Source: JAHECQ01 sp963775125 (GTDB lineage Bacteria; Actinomycetota; Acidimicrobiia; Acidimicrobiales; SZUA-35). Taken from it: a stretch of 64,000 bases of DNA. Numbering within the stretch: position 1 is the stretch's first letter; each line of letters begins with the position of its first letter. The notes under the pieces were generated by a model. It was not told where the DNA came from. It did no database searches and saw only the letters and a program-made list of their open reading frames with translations. Positions 17,571 through 26,270 of the stretch are shown here, piece by piece. The stretch lies in NCBI GenBank assembly GCA_963775125.1, contig CAVZHQ010000002.1:806001-870000 (forward strand), written 5' to 3'. The position numbers and the translations under genes are program-made.

Positions 17571-19220
17571 CGAACGCCGTCGAGCGCATCTCGCCCGCGG
17601 AGCTGGCGCGTCGGCTGCATGACGGCGAGGAGCTCGCCGTGCTCGATGCACGAGAGCAGGGCGTGTACTTCCATTCACATCTGTTTCGGGCGAGTTGCGT
17701 TCCCGTGTCCAACCTCGAGCTCCTGCTCGACGAACTTGTGCCTCGCCGCGACACCCAAGTGATCTGGTGCGACGACGGGTCGACCGGCCCCAACGGCGTC
17801 GGACTCGCAGATCGTGCGGCGGCGCGCGCCAACGCCCTTGGCTGGACGAACGTGGCAGTGCTCGATGGCGGCACGCACGGCTGGCAAGCTTGGGGAGGCG
17901 AGCTCTACGCCGGGGTGAACGTACCGTCCAAGGCGTTCGGCGAGTATATCGAACATACGTTCGACACTCCACGAATTTCGGCACCGGAACTCAGAAGATG
18001 CTCGACGTCGGCACTGACCTCGTGGTGCTCGATTCCCGACCCGTCAACGAGTTTCGCCGAATGAGCATTCCTTCCGGGATCGATTGTCCCGGCGCCGAGC
18101 TCGTGCATCGCGTCAAAGACATCCTCAGCCACCCGGACACGCTGGTCGTCGTCAATTGCGCCGGGCGGACCCGCAGCATCATCGGCGCGCAGTCGCTCAT
18201 CAACGCGGGTCTCGAGAACCGGGTCGTGGCCCTGGAGAACGGCACCATGGGTTGGCATCTCGCCGGCTTCGAAGTGGACACGAACTCCAACCGCGCCGCG
18301 CCCGATCCATCCCCGGAAAGCCGGGCATGGGCTGAACATGCCGCAGCAGAGGTCGGAGACCGCTTCGGGGTACTGTCCGTCCCCTGGGACACGGTCAAGT
18401 GTTGGCTGACCGATGCGTCCCGAACGACCTACCTGCTCGATGTCCGCACTCCGCACGAGTTCGAGTCCGGCCACGTGCCCGGCAGTCGGAACGCTCCCGG
18501 AGGACAGTTGGTCCAGGCCACCGACGAGTACGTTGCCACGATGCATGCCGCGCTTGGTGCTGATCGACGACACGTCGGTCCGAGCGACCATGACGGCATC
18601 GTGGCTACGTCAACTGGGTTGGGACGACGCAGTGGTGCTGGCCGGCGGTGTCGAAAGGACCGGTGTGACACTCGCATCAGGACCCGAACCTCGATCAGAG
18701 CTCGCGCGGGAAGCAGCCGGACCGGTGGTCACGGTCCGAGCGTCAGAGGTTGCAGCGCTGATCGACGCCGGTTCCGATGCGGGCTCGGTCGCAATTCTCG
18801 ATCTCGGTGACAGCCTCAAGTACCGCCGTCGGGGACACCTACCCGGTGCATGGTGGGGTGTTCGAAGCCGTCTCGACGAAGCTCGTACGGTCATCGGCGA
18901 CGTCGACCAACTGGTGCTCACTTCGTCCGACGGACAGTTGGCCAAGCTCGCTGCCGCCGAAGCGCAGGTCCATTGGCCGTGGCGCTCGCGTGGTGGTGCT
19001 GGCGGGAGGCACCAAGGCCTGGCGCCACGGCAAACGACCAATGGAGACCGGCTTCACTCGTCCCACCACTCAGGCTGACGACGTGTGGTACAAACCGTAC
19101 GACCACGACGACGGGGCGCCCGAGCAACACATGCAGGAGTACCTCACGTGGGAGATCGCGCTGGTCGAGCAACTCCGCCGCGACCCGCTGGTGCAGTTTC
19201 CCTCCTTTCCTCCTCGCTGA
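17567..19220 (+). CDS. Four-domain rhodanese-like sulfurtransferase (three frameshifts)
   Basis: About 550 residues with four rhodanese-like repeats, each opening with a (I/V)S(P/A)xEL-like strand and ending with an LxGGxxxW-type segment. Repeat 1 (frame from GTG 17567) ends VAVLDGGTHGWQAWG. Repeat 2 (from about 17990) has the active-site-type loop NCAGRTRS, the best catalytic Cys. Repeat 3 spans about 18370-18660, and repeat 4 about 18730-19050, ending VVVLAGGTKAW. Repeats 3 and 4 lack a loop Cys, so they are probably structural. Frame changes fall near 17990, 18550 and 18965. The gene is coupled to the cysteine-dioxygenase-like gene by a GTGA overlap. It probably handles sulfane sulfur derived from a thiol. 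Confidence 0.75.
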
Positions 19221-19258
19221 TTCCGGTCCCTCAAGTCCTTCCACGAAATGGTCGTACC

Positions 19259-19756
19259 GTGAAGCTTCTCGTTACCTTGCTGGCCGTACTTCTTGGCGCG
19301 TCGCTCTTCGAGCGCCTTCACGTGCCGGCGGGCGCACTTCTCGGAGGAGCGCTCGGCGCAGGGCTGATCAACACGCTCGTTCCCCAGGGAGTGGCGAACG
19401 TGACTCCGCCGGTTCGGTTCGTCGCGTTCGCCATCCTCGGATGGTCGATCGGGTCGACGATCAGCCGGGAGAGCCTGACTGCGCTCCGCTCCCACGCCCT
19501 CCTCCTGGGTACCGCCATCGTCGTCCTGCTCGCGTTCAGCGGGCTGCTTGCCGTGGTACTCACCCACGTCGGGGGCCTCGACCCGATGACCAGTTACCTC
19601 GCAACCTCACCAGGGGCACTGTCACAAATGACGGTGATGGCCGGCGACCTCGGCGCCGACCCCCTCATCGTCATCTCGGTCCACACCACCCGAGTCATCA
19701 TCGTGCTCCTCAGCGCCCCCATCGTGACCCGCCTGCTCCAGAGTACGTCCGGGTGA
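19259..19756 (+). CDS. AbrB-family membrane protein, single duplication unit
   Basis: A 165-residue protein with about five membrane spans. It matches one copy of the AbrB (AmoA-like, DUF/TIGR03082) membrane repeat: HVPAGALLGGALGAGL near the start and SPGALSQMTVMAGDLGADP followed by TTRVIIVLL near the end. Most AbrB proteins carry two such units in about 350 residues, so this is a half-size version. Start GTG 19259. It closes the gene run beginning with livH. The family's function is unsettled (regulator, or small-molecule exporter). Its stop lies in a 16-base tandem duplication. Confidence 0.75.
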   Translation: MKLLVTLLAVLLGASLFERLHVPAGALLGGALGAGLINTLVPQGVANVTPPVRFVAFAILGWSIGSTISRESLTALRSHALLLGTAIVVLLAFSGLLAVVLTHVGGLDPMTSYLATSPGALSQMTVMAGDLGADPLIVISVHTTRVIIVLLSAPIVTRLLQSTSG

Positions 19757-19772
19757 GAGTACGTCCGGGTGA
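19741..19772. repeat. 16-base tandem duplication at the AbrB gene end
   Basis: GAGTACGTCCGGGTGA occurs twice head to tail (19741-19756 and 19757-19772). The first copy contains the stop codon of the AbrB-family gene. Confidence 0.8.
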
Positions 19773-19822
19773 GGCAGGCAGGGCACTTCCCACCGGGGTG
19801 ACCTACACGTCTGTTCTGACCG

Positions 19823-20950
19823 TCAGGCTGTGCTGACGCAGGCCGCCGCCAAACTGGCAATCGCCGAACTACGACGAGGCTCGCGAATCTGATGCCGGTC
19901 GTACCCGTTGGTAACATACCCGAGCGACAGGCCGGTCTCAGGATCAGCCCAGGCCAACTGGCCTCCGGCTCCGTTGTGACCGAATGCCGCTGGGGACACG
20001 CCGCGACCCATTCCCCGCAGGTGAGACCGTCCGTCGTCCCCGGCCACCACCACGCCCAGCGCCCTATTGGCGGGCACGCCCATTGGGTCGGGCAAGGTGT
20101 TGCGCACCTTCCCGGTCACGTCGGCGAGCAGTTCAGCTTCCCAAATGCCGTGCGGGTTGTGCAGCAGCTCTTGGTAGAAGTGCGCCAGGTCTCTGGCTCG
20201 GGCGAAACCGCCACCGCCCGGCACGCCCAGCGAGCGAACCGCGGGCTCGTTGAACCGTAGGACCACCTCGTCGGTGACTTCGCTGCCCGGGAGTTCTCGG
20301 ACCCCAAAGACGGCTTCCAGTTCGTCTCCGGTGGCCGGCTCGCCTACGAGGACCAGATCGGCGATCCCCTCCTGCTGGTCCTCCGGCAAGCCGACGAGTC
20401 GGGGCAAGCCAGCAGGTGCAGTGACACGTCGGGCAATCTCGTCTCGATAGTCCTCGCCGGTCACCCGCTCGATGATCTCGGCCAAGACCCAATGAGCGGA
20501 GGTCGGGTGGTACTCGAAACGGGTACCGGGCTCCCAGTTGAGTCGCCACTCGGACATTCGTTGCACCCGGCTCGCCCGGTCGGACCAGCGAGGCGGGCCC
20601 AACGGGGCGTGGGGAAATCCGGAGGTGTGGAGCAGTACCTGCTCGACGGTAATTTCGCCTTTGCCATGATCGGCGAACTCGGGGATATAGCTGGAGATCG
20701 TCGCGTTGACATCCACCAGGCCCTCGCCCATCAGGGTCCAGACGGTCGCCGCGACCAAGGGCTTTGTGGCCGAGAAGATGCAGAACCTCGTGGCCAGGTC
20801 GGCCTGACCGAAGCATTCTTCGACCACGATCTCTCCGCCGAAGCCCAGCGCCACTTGCACCGCAGGCAACAGGCCATCGTCGACCTCGCGGCGGACACGC
20901 TCGAGCAGTTTGTTCACGGCTCCTTGGTCAAGGCGTACGGTCGAAGACAT
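19823..20950 (-). CDS. Serine hydrolase, beta-lactamase class C / esterase family
   Basis: A 375-residue serine hydrolase. The nucleophile motif SATK (SxxK) is near residue 83, a YHP segment takes the YxN place near residue 148, and HNGAGGQ stands where the KTG-like box lies near residue 330. No signal peptide is visible, so it is probably cytoplasmic. Such proteins act as esterases, D-amino-acid peptidases or lactamases, and the substrate cannot be inferred. It is divergent from the amidohydrolase gene, with about 108 bases between starts. Confidence 0.85.
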   Translation of the reverse strand: MSSTVRLDQGAVNKLLERVRREVDDGLLPAVQVALGFGGEIVVEECFGQADLATRFCIFSATKPLVAATVWTLMGEGLVDVNATISSYIPEFADHGKGEITVEQVLLHTSGFPHAPLGPPRWSDRASRVQRMSEWRLNWEPGTRFEYHPTSAHWVLAEIIERVTGEDYRDEIARRVTAPAGLPRLVGLPEDQQEGIADLVLVGEPATGDELEAVFGVRELPGSEVTDEVVLRFNEPAVRSLGVPGGGGFARARDLAHFYQELLHNPHGIWEAELLADVTGKVRNTLPDPMGVPANRALGVVVAGDDGRSHLRGMGRGVSPAAFGHNGAGGQLAWADPETGLSLGYVTNGYDRHQIREPRRSSAIASLAAACVSTA

Positions 20951-21058
20951 CGCCGAACGCTAGGCCCGATTCGCCACCGGCGGCAAGGCAGGCTGGCCGT
21001 ACGGCCGGGCCGACATCCCCGCCTTTCCGCGCCGACGACCCCCGACTACGCTCGCGGG

Positions 21059-22261
21059 ATGGTCGCACCCGTCAGTGAAGCCGCCCCCATGCTCAACTCG
21101 GCCGTTCAGGGCCTGAAGGTCATCGACACCGACACTCACTGGTCCGAACCCTACGACTTATGGACGTCCCGAGCTCCCCGGGCCTACGTCGACCGAGTGC
21201 CGCAAATGGCCGAACGAAGCGGGCGCCGGCGTTGGTGGTTCGACGGAGACATTCCGATTGGTCTCCCCATTGCGTCGAGCGTCATCAATCCCGACGGCGA
21301 CAAGATCACCGGCACTGCGTTCTTCGAGCTCGACAACGAGATGGTCCATCGAGCCAGCTTCGACGCCGAGGCCCGCGTCGCCATGATGGACGCGCTCGGC
21401 ATCCACGCACAGATCATGTACCCGAACGTGGCGGGCTTCGGCAACCAACAGTTCCTCAAGTCGCCCGATGACATGTTGCGGCTGATCAGCGTCCAGATCT
21501 ACAACGACGCCCTGGTCGAATTCCAGGAGGCGACGGGAAACCGCGTGTTCGGCATGGCCCTACTCCCCTGGTGGGATCTGGCGGCCGCTGCCGACGAGAT
21601 CGAGCGAGTGCACGCCAACGGGCTCCGAGGGATCGTCACGTGCTCCAATCCAGAAGAGGCAGGCCTTCCCGACATGGCCCAGCCCGAGTGGGACCCGATC
21701 TGGCACGCGTGCAGCGACCGATCGATGCCCGTCAACTTTCACATCGGCTCCTCGAAGGGCAACCTCGACTTCTTCGGCAAGGCTCCGTGGCCGTCATTCG
21801 GAGAAGAGCGCAAGCTGGCGGTTGGCTCAGCCAATCTCTTCATGGGGAACGCGCGAGTCATCGGCAACCTCATCTACTCCGGTGTCCCCGAGCGCTTCCC
21901 CGATCTCCGCTTCGTCTCCGTCGAGAGCGGCATCGGTTGGCTGCCCTTCTTTCTCGAGTGTCTCGACCACCAGCTGCTCGAGACAGCACCTAACGAGCTT
22001 GCCTTCCTCAGCCTCAAACCATCGGACTACTTCCGACGCCAGTTCTTCGGGACGTTCTGGTTCGAGCAGGCCATGGTCGGGGCCGCAGTCGACTTCCTCG
22101 GACCCCAATGCCTCATGTTCGAAACCGACTTTCCCCATCCGACCTGCCTGTACCCCCGAGACGACCAGCGCCTCGCCAAAACGCTCTCCGCCCTCACGCC
22201 CGAAGCCACCAAAATGGTGATGCAGGACAACGCCGCACAGCTCTACAACATCGACCTCTAG
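21059..22261 (+). CDS. Amidohydrolase-2 family metal-dependent hydrolase/decarboxylase
   Basis: A 400-residue TIM-barrel protein of the amidohydrolase-related (ACMSD-like) group. Metal-binding segments are VIDTDTHWSEPYD near residue 22 (D-x-H type), NFHIGSS near residue 228, and the late FETDFPHPTCLYP near residue 362. The family hydrolyses or decarboxylates ring compounds. I start it at ATG 21059, since the frame is open further upstream only as sequence opposite the serine hydrolase; ATG 21089 is an alternative. It is followed by a small membrane protein gene. Confidence 0.85.
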   Translation: MVAPVSEAAPMLNSAVQGLKVIDTDTHWSEPYDLWTSRAPRAYVDRVPQMAERSGRRRWWFDGDIPIGLPIASSVINPDGDKITGTAFFELDNEMVHRASFDAEARVAMMDALGIHAQIMYPNVAGFGNQQFLKSPDDMLRLISVQIYNDALVEFQEATGNRVFGMALLPWWDLAAAADEIERVHANGLRGIVTCSNPEEAGLPDMAQPEWDPIWHACSDRSMPVNFHIGSSKGNLDFFGKAPWPSFGEERKLAVGSANLFMGNARVIGNLIYSGVPERFPDLRFVSVESGIGWLPFFLECLDHQLLETAPNELAFLSLKPSDYFRRQFFGTFWFEQAMVGAAVDFLGPQCLMFETDFPHPTCLYPRDDQRLAKTLSALTPEATKMVMQDNAAQLYNIDL

Positions 22262-22320
22262 CGGCACATCGACCTTTCGCACATCGACCTCCCCCGCATC
22301 GTCGAGACGTTCCGAACACC

Positions 22321-22866
22321 GTGGCCGACTACCGCCAGTTGGCAAACCACGGGGCCAAGCGGGTAGCTACGGTGGCCGTAGCGCTGCGGTACACGGCTGC
22401 CCTCTTCGCCGGCGGCGCCGGAGCGGGCGCAGTGGCCGGAGGAGCTGGACTCATCCTGATGGGAGCTCCCCTCATGCTCGGGCTCCTCGTCGGCCTTGCC
22501 CTCGGCCTCCCCATCATCGGGCTGTGGAGGCTTCGGGCAGGACTCGCGCTGGTCGCCGCTCTGCCCGACCGTGTCAGGAACTTGCCGACGAGCATCGAGA
22601 TCGCGCAGGCGGATCTCGGCCAGCTCGTGGCCGGCCTGCGCCGCCTCCGGGGCAATCCCCGGACACCCTGGGCGTTCGTCAACACGCTCCGAGCTACCGT
22701 CCGGGCCTATGAGCGCATCAACGGCCTCAACCCGTCCCATCTCGCCTCTGCTGGACTCGCGCTCAATCCCGCCGCCCTCCTGGCCGGCGCGCTGTCTGCC
22801 GTGTGGGCTGCAGCGACCCTCATCCTGGGCGGAGCAATCCTGGCTCTCGCCCTGCTCTTCCGTTAG
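22321..22866 (+). CDS. Membrane protein, unknown function
   Basis: A 181-residue protein. Two adjacent hydrophobic segments (about residues 18-65, very Gly/Ala-rich) are followed by a soluble helical part (about 75-140, with RAGLALVAALPDRVRNLP). A last hydrophobic segment near 150-180 ends LALLFR. I use the GTG at 22321; the open frame further upstream is inside the amidohydrolase gene. No family is recognised. Two hairpins follow its stop. Confidence 0.6.
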   Translation: MADYRQLANHGAKRVATVAVALRYTAALFAGGAGAGAVAGGAGLILMGAPLMLGLLVGLALGLPIIGLWRLRAGLALVAALPDRVRNLPTSIEIAQADLGQLVAGLRRLRGNPRTPWAFVNTLRATVRAYERINGLNPSHLASAGLALNPAALLAGALSAVWAAATLILGGAILALALLFR

Positions 22867-22876
22867 GACGAACCTC

Positions 22877-22894
22877 AACTCTCACGCGAGAGTT
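22877..22894. terminator. Short hairpin after the 22321-22866 gene
   Basis: AACTCTC (22877-22883) pairs perfectly with GAGAGTT (22888-22894) around an ACGC loop, 10 bases after the stop. No T-run follows. Confidence 0.4.
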
Positions 22895-22897
22895 CAG

Positions 22898-22932
22898 CTT
22901 CCTCACAGGTTTATCCACAGCCTGTGAGGAAG
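22898..22932. terminator. 12-bp hairpin with an exact DnaA box in its loop
   Basis: CTTCCTCACAGG (22898-22909) pairs perfectly with CCTGTGAGGAAG (22921-22932). The 11-base loop TTTATCCACAG contains an exact TTATCCACA at 22911-22919. It lies five bases beyond the parB stop and between convergent genes, so it probably serves as a bidirectional terminator. Any DnaA-binding role is inference. Confidence 0.6.
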
Positions 22933-22936
22933 TGGC

Positions 22937-23833
22937 TCATGCCTGTGATCGCATCATGACCTGATAGATCCGCTTCAGGTCCTCGATATCCGCGAACTCG
23001 ATCACCATCCGGCCTTTGGCCTTTCCCATCGACACATGCACGCTGGTGTCCAAGTGTGAGCCAAGCAGATCCTCCAATTCGAGAAGCGCTGCCGGCCGCG
23101 TCTGGCCAATCGACGCCGCCCGCTCCGAGCGCTCCGCGCCATCCGACGAGCTCGCCTCCGCACTCCCCACGGCCCGGCGCACCAACTCCTCGGCCTGCCG
23201 CACACTCAAGCCTCCTTTGACCATCGTCGACGCCATCCTCTCCTGAAGGCCTCGATCGGGATGCGTCAGCAACGCCCGGGCGTGGCCCGCACTCAAGTCG
23301 CCGTCCGCGATCAAGCGCTGCACGGGGGCCGGGAGCTGAAACAGACGGAGCGTATTCGTCACGGCTGAGCGCGATTTACCGACACGACGGGCGACCTGAT
23401 CTTGTGTGAGACCGAACTCCTCGATGAGTCTCTGATAGGCGCCAGCCTCTTCCATGGCATTGAGGTCCTGCCGATGGAGGTTCTCCACAACTGCCTGCTC
23501 AAGCGACACTTGCGCGTCGACGTTGCGAACTACAGCAGGCACGGTCGATAGCCCGGCTCGCCGAGCCGCCCGCCATCGCCGTTCGCCCGCGATCAGCTCA
23601 TATCGTCCTTCGCCCGCTGGCCGAACCAAGATCGGCTGCAAGACACCCAGCTCTCTGATCGAGTCAGTCAGCGTCACCAACGCTTCCTCATCGAAGCGGG
23701 ATCTGGGCTGCTGCCCGTTGGCCGAAATCGCCGAGATGGGAATCTCGACCAGACCGAGCACTTCGCTACTCGCAACTGCGTCGGCCGGAATGAGGGCTTC
23801 GAGACCTCGGCCGAGACCACTACGTCGGTTCAC
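22937..23833 (-). CDS. parB: Chromosome partition protein ParB
   Basis: CTPase/DNA-clamp protein that loads at parS and spreads. It has RSGLGRGLEALIP at the N-terminus, the CTP-binding segments QPRSRF and GERRWRAARRAGL, the helix-turn-helix QDQVARRVGKSRSAVTNTLRL, and a C-terminal dimerisation part. The length is 298 residues. I place the start at GTG 23833: the sequence GGAGG stands just upstream, and the codon overlaps the parA stop by 14 bases. A longer frame upstream lies entirely inside parA. Four parS sites are present at 25312-26255. Confidence 0.96.
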   Translation of the reverse strand: MNRRSGLGRGLEALIPADAVASSEVLGLVEIPISAISANGQQPRSRFDEEALVTLTDSIRELGVLQPILVRPAGEGRYELIAGERRWRAARRAGLSTVPAVVRNVDAQVSLEQAVVENLHRQDLNAMEEAGAYQRLIEEFGLTQDQVARRVGKSRSAVTNTLRLFQLPAPVQRLIADGDLSAGHARALLTHPDRGLQERMASTMVKGGLSVRQAEELVRRAVGSAEASSSDGAERSERAASIGQTRPAALLELEDLLGSHLDTSVHVSMGKAKGRMVIEFADIEDLKRIYQVMMRSQA

Positions 23834-25247
23834 CCATAACCTCCTTGGCCAAATCCCGGTAAGCGATAGCTCCGCGGGACGAGGGATCGAATACCGTAAT
23901 TGGCTGACCAAAGCTGGGAGCCTCGGACAGACGAATGTTCCGGGGAATCACGGCCCGGCAGACCTTGGGACCGAAATGCTCCCGTACTTCTCCGGCGACC
24001 TGAGCCGACAAGTTCGTTCGGGCGTCGTACATCACCAGCACAATCGCCGACAGCTCCAGATCCGCGTTGAGGTTTCGCCGAACCAGATCCACGTTCCGCA
24101 TCAACTGGCCCAAGCCCTCGAGGGCGTAATACTCGCACTGGATCGGGACCATTACCTCGCTCGCGGCAGCGAAGGCGTTCACGGTCAAAAGGCCGAGCGA
24201 GGGCGGACAGTCGATCAACACCAAATCGAAGTCCGACGCCACGGTGTTGATGGCGTTCTTCAATCGCATCTCCCGACTGAAGGCGGGAACCAGCTCGATC
24301 TCCGCGCCGGCCAGATCAAGATTGGCTGGAGCAATGAAGAGGTTCTTGACCTCGGCCGCCTCGATCGCCTCGTCCAGAGGAACGTCATGAAGCAGAACGT
24401 CGTACATCGATGCTTCCAGGCTCCGGGGGTTGATGCCCAAGCCAGTCGAAGCGTTCCCTTGCGGGTCGAGATCAATGATGAGGACGCGGTGCCCGAGTTC
24501 GGCCGCCGCCGCACCGAAGTTCACGGCGGTCGTCGTCTTGCCCACACCCCCCTTCTGGTTTGCCACCGCGATGATCCGCGGGCCGTTCTGGCCTCGACTT
24601 TGCCATTCCGGTGCTGCCAGGCCGCGCTGCGACGGGCGCGCAACCTCGGCGGCACGTGACGCCTCGGTCGCATCTGAACCGCCGGATGCAGAGTCGGACG
24701 GGGCACGGGCGGTCAGCCGTCCAGGCTGACCGAAGGCCGGTCGACCACCGGTACCGGCCGTGCCTCGACGCCTATCCTTGAGCGAATCCAATCCCCTGGC
24801 GTGAGTCTGCGCGCGAGCGCCCGGCATGCCGACGGGGGGCGCCGGATCCTCAGGACGTTCTTCAGCGGCAGGCTCCGAGTCAGGGGTCCAAATGGGGTCC
24901 GTCTGCTCAACCTCAGCCACCACACCACCGGTGTCCACGTTGACACCAGACCGAGAACCGGTTGGCCCCGATTCGTTCGAGTGGGAGGGAGCCGCGCCCC
25001 GTCCCGGGCCCGAAGGGTGCATGCTGCCGTCAGCTATATCAGGAGGCAGCGGCGTCCTGGCGTCCAAGGCGGGCTCGCTCCTCAGCTTGACACCATCGCC
25101 GAATGCGTCTCCCACCTCGGGCGCTTCGTCCGAGGTAGGCGCTCCGACGTCCTCCATCCGAGGATCAGAACCCTGAGTCTCCGGTGTGCTCTCACGGGCA
25201 GCTTCTGCGGAGGTATCTCGACTCCAGTTGGACGAATGTTCGCTCAC
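23820..25247 (-). CDS. parA: Chromosome partition ATPase ParA with long disordered N-terminus
   Basis: Deviant Walker ATPase that positions ParB-parS complexes on the nucleoid. The core (about residues 223-475) has KGGVGKTTT, the Walker A' segment LIIDLDPQGNAS and the B-type LIDCPPSLG. About 220 residues precede it. They are rich in P, S, E, D and G with no recognisable domain, whereas usual ParA extensions are 0-100 residues. I start it at GTG 25247, preceded by AAGGAG. The longer frame upstream would translate the parS palindrome as MFHVKH, which is not protein coding. parB follows with overlap. Confidence 0.95.
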   Translation of the reverse strand: MSEHSSNWSRDTSAEAARESTPETQGSDPRMEDVGAPTSDEAPEVGDAFGDGVKLRSEPALDARTPLPPDIADGSMHPSGPGRGAAPSHSNESGPTGSRSGVNVDTGGVVAEVEQTDPIWTPDSEPAAEERPEDPAPPVGMPGARAQTHARGLDSLKDRRRGTAGTGGRPAFGQPGRLTARAPSDSASGGSDATEASRAAEVARPSQRGLAAPEWQSRGQNGPRIIAVANQKGGVGKTTTAVNFGAAAAELGHRVLIIDLDPQGNASTGLGINPRSLEASMYDVLLHDVPLDEAIEAAEVKNLFIAPANLDLAGAEIELVPAFSREMRLKNAINTVASDFDLVLIDCPPSLGLLTVNAFAAASEVMVPIQCEYYALEGLGQLMRNVDLVRRNLNADLELSAIVLVMYDARTNLSAQVAGEVREHFGPKVCRAVIPRNIRLSEAPSFGQPITVFDPSSRGAIAYRDLAKEVMGEPT

Positions 25248-25305
25248 CGTAGTGCTCCTTGCCTTTGAGCCTCCGCCGGTTCGATTCCGAGGCCCGGTTG
25301 GTATT

Positions 25306-25333
25306 GCCCAATGTTTCACGTGAAACATTGGGC
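25306..25333. promoter_or_regulatory. parS site 1 within a 28-base perfect palindrome
   Basis: TGTTTCACGTGAAACA occupies 25312-25327 and is an exact consensus parS. The palindrome extends perfectly on both sides (outer arms GCCCAA and TTGGGC) to 25306-25333. It lies 59 bases upstream of the parA start, so ParB bound here may also regulate parAB. Confidence 0.95.
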
Positions 25334-25440
25334 GGGCTTTCCAGCCCGGCATCATGTGTGCCCACAGACGGTAGCCGAGAATGGTCGGTCGTAGACACAA
25401 CCGATCCATTCACCGGCCGTCCCGGTGCCTGAGGTGGGGG

Positions 25441-25456
25441 TGTTTCACGTGAAACA
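25441..25456. promoter_or_regulatory. parS site 2
   Basis: Exact TGTTTCACGTGAAACA, 129 bases from site 1. Confidence 0.95.
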
Positions 25457-25560
25457 TTCCCACGTTGGCCGAGTGCGGGGCCCCTTCCAGTCCGGACGTA
25501 GCACCCAGGCGCACGGCCATCTGTCCGGCAGCCAGTGCAGAGGGGCGACCCGAACCTGGA

Positions 25561-25576
25561 TGTTTCACGTGAAACA
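25561..25576. promoter_or_regulatory. parS site 3
   Basis: Exact TGTTTCACGTGAAACA, exactly 120 bases from site 2. Confidence 0.95.
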
Positions 25577-26239
25577 TTTTCGAGACTTTGCTCCCGAGCA
25601 CCCGACCGATGAACCTGGGTTCACGTCGTCTCGCCGCCAGAGGCCTCGGGACCACGACATGCGTGTCATGTCCTCCGGAGGTGCGTCCGGGAGCCCAAAC
25701 CGGAACGACGCTAGGCGCCCGCCGTAGGCCCCGGGGTCAGTATCAGCTCGTTCCGAGACGGCGTTCGGCCGTCAGCAGGCGGCGACTACCGCCGACCCCC
25801 GGCAGGTAGTGAGGTGCATGACGTGCGCTGGCCGGCGTTTGTCGAGCGGTGCTTCGGGCCAGCCAACTTCGTCGGCTGAATGTCATTCATCTCGCCCGTG
25901 AGGCGCAGCATGTGGGGCTCTCGGCCACTCGTTCCGAGCGTCTCGGACCTGACGCGGGTGAGTCGGCAGCGAAGAGGAGTGAGCCCTCGGTCGGCCTCTC
26001 CCGGAGATCGACGCAGCACCGGTCTGGTCACCTTGTTCGTCAGGCGGACCGTTCGGCTTCGCCCGGATGGCCGTCCCCCGGACGCCTCGTGCCGTGAGCC
26101 GCCCCTCGCCGGGCGGAAGGGGCCGGCGGCTCGGCCGCACAGACCAGGAGCGTGGGGCAGGACGTTCTTACCCGACCTGACGACGCACCAGGTCGAGAGC
26201 AGTCAGCGGTCGCAGGCGTGGTCAACACGAACGTCCCAA

Positions 26240-26255
26240 TGTTTCACGTGAAACC
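26240..26255. promoter_or_regulatory. parS site 4, one mismatch
   Basis: TGTTTCACGTGAAACC matches the consensus at 15 of 16 positions. It lies 15 bases beyond the rsmG stop. Confidence 0.85.
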
Positions 26256-26270
26256 TCCGAAGCTGCCTTG

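Larger units (their letters stand above)
25248..26270. other. parS-bearing intergenic region, about 1 kb with no convincing gene
   Basis: Between parA and rsmG there is no reading frame with recognisable protein features; the short open frames are high-GC noise. The right part (25577-26239) shows no motif I can name. I looked for RNase P RNA, tmRNA and 4.5S RNA signatures on both strands and saw none. The clear content is the four parS sites listed separately. Confidence 0.7.

Noticed and set aside
25248..25409. Extending ParA upstream to 25409
   Set aside because: This would translate the parS palindrome (as MFHVKH). The GTG at 25247 has a good ribosome binding site.
25577..26239. A structured RNA gene (RNase P RNA, tmRNA or SRP RNA) in the parS region
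   Set aside because: I compared both strands with the well-known conserved segments of these RNAs and saw none.
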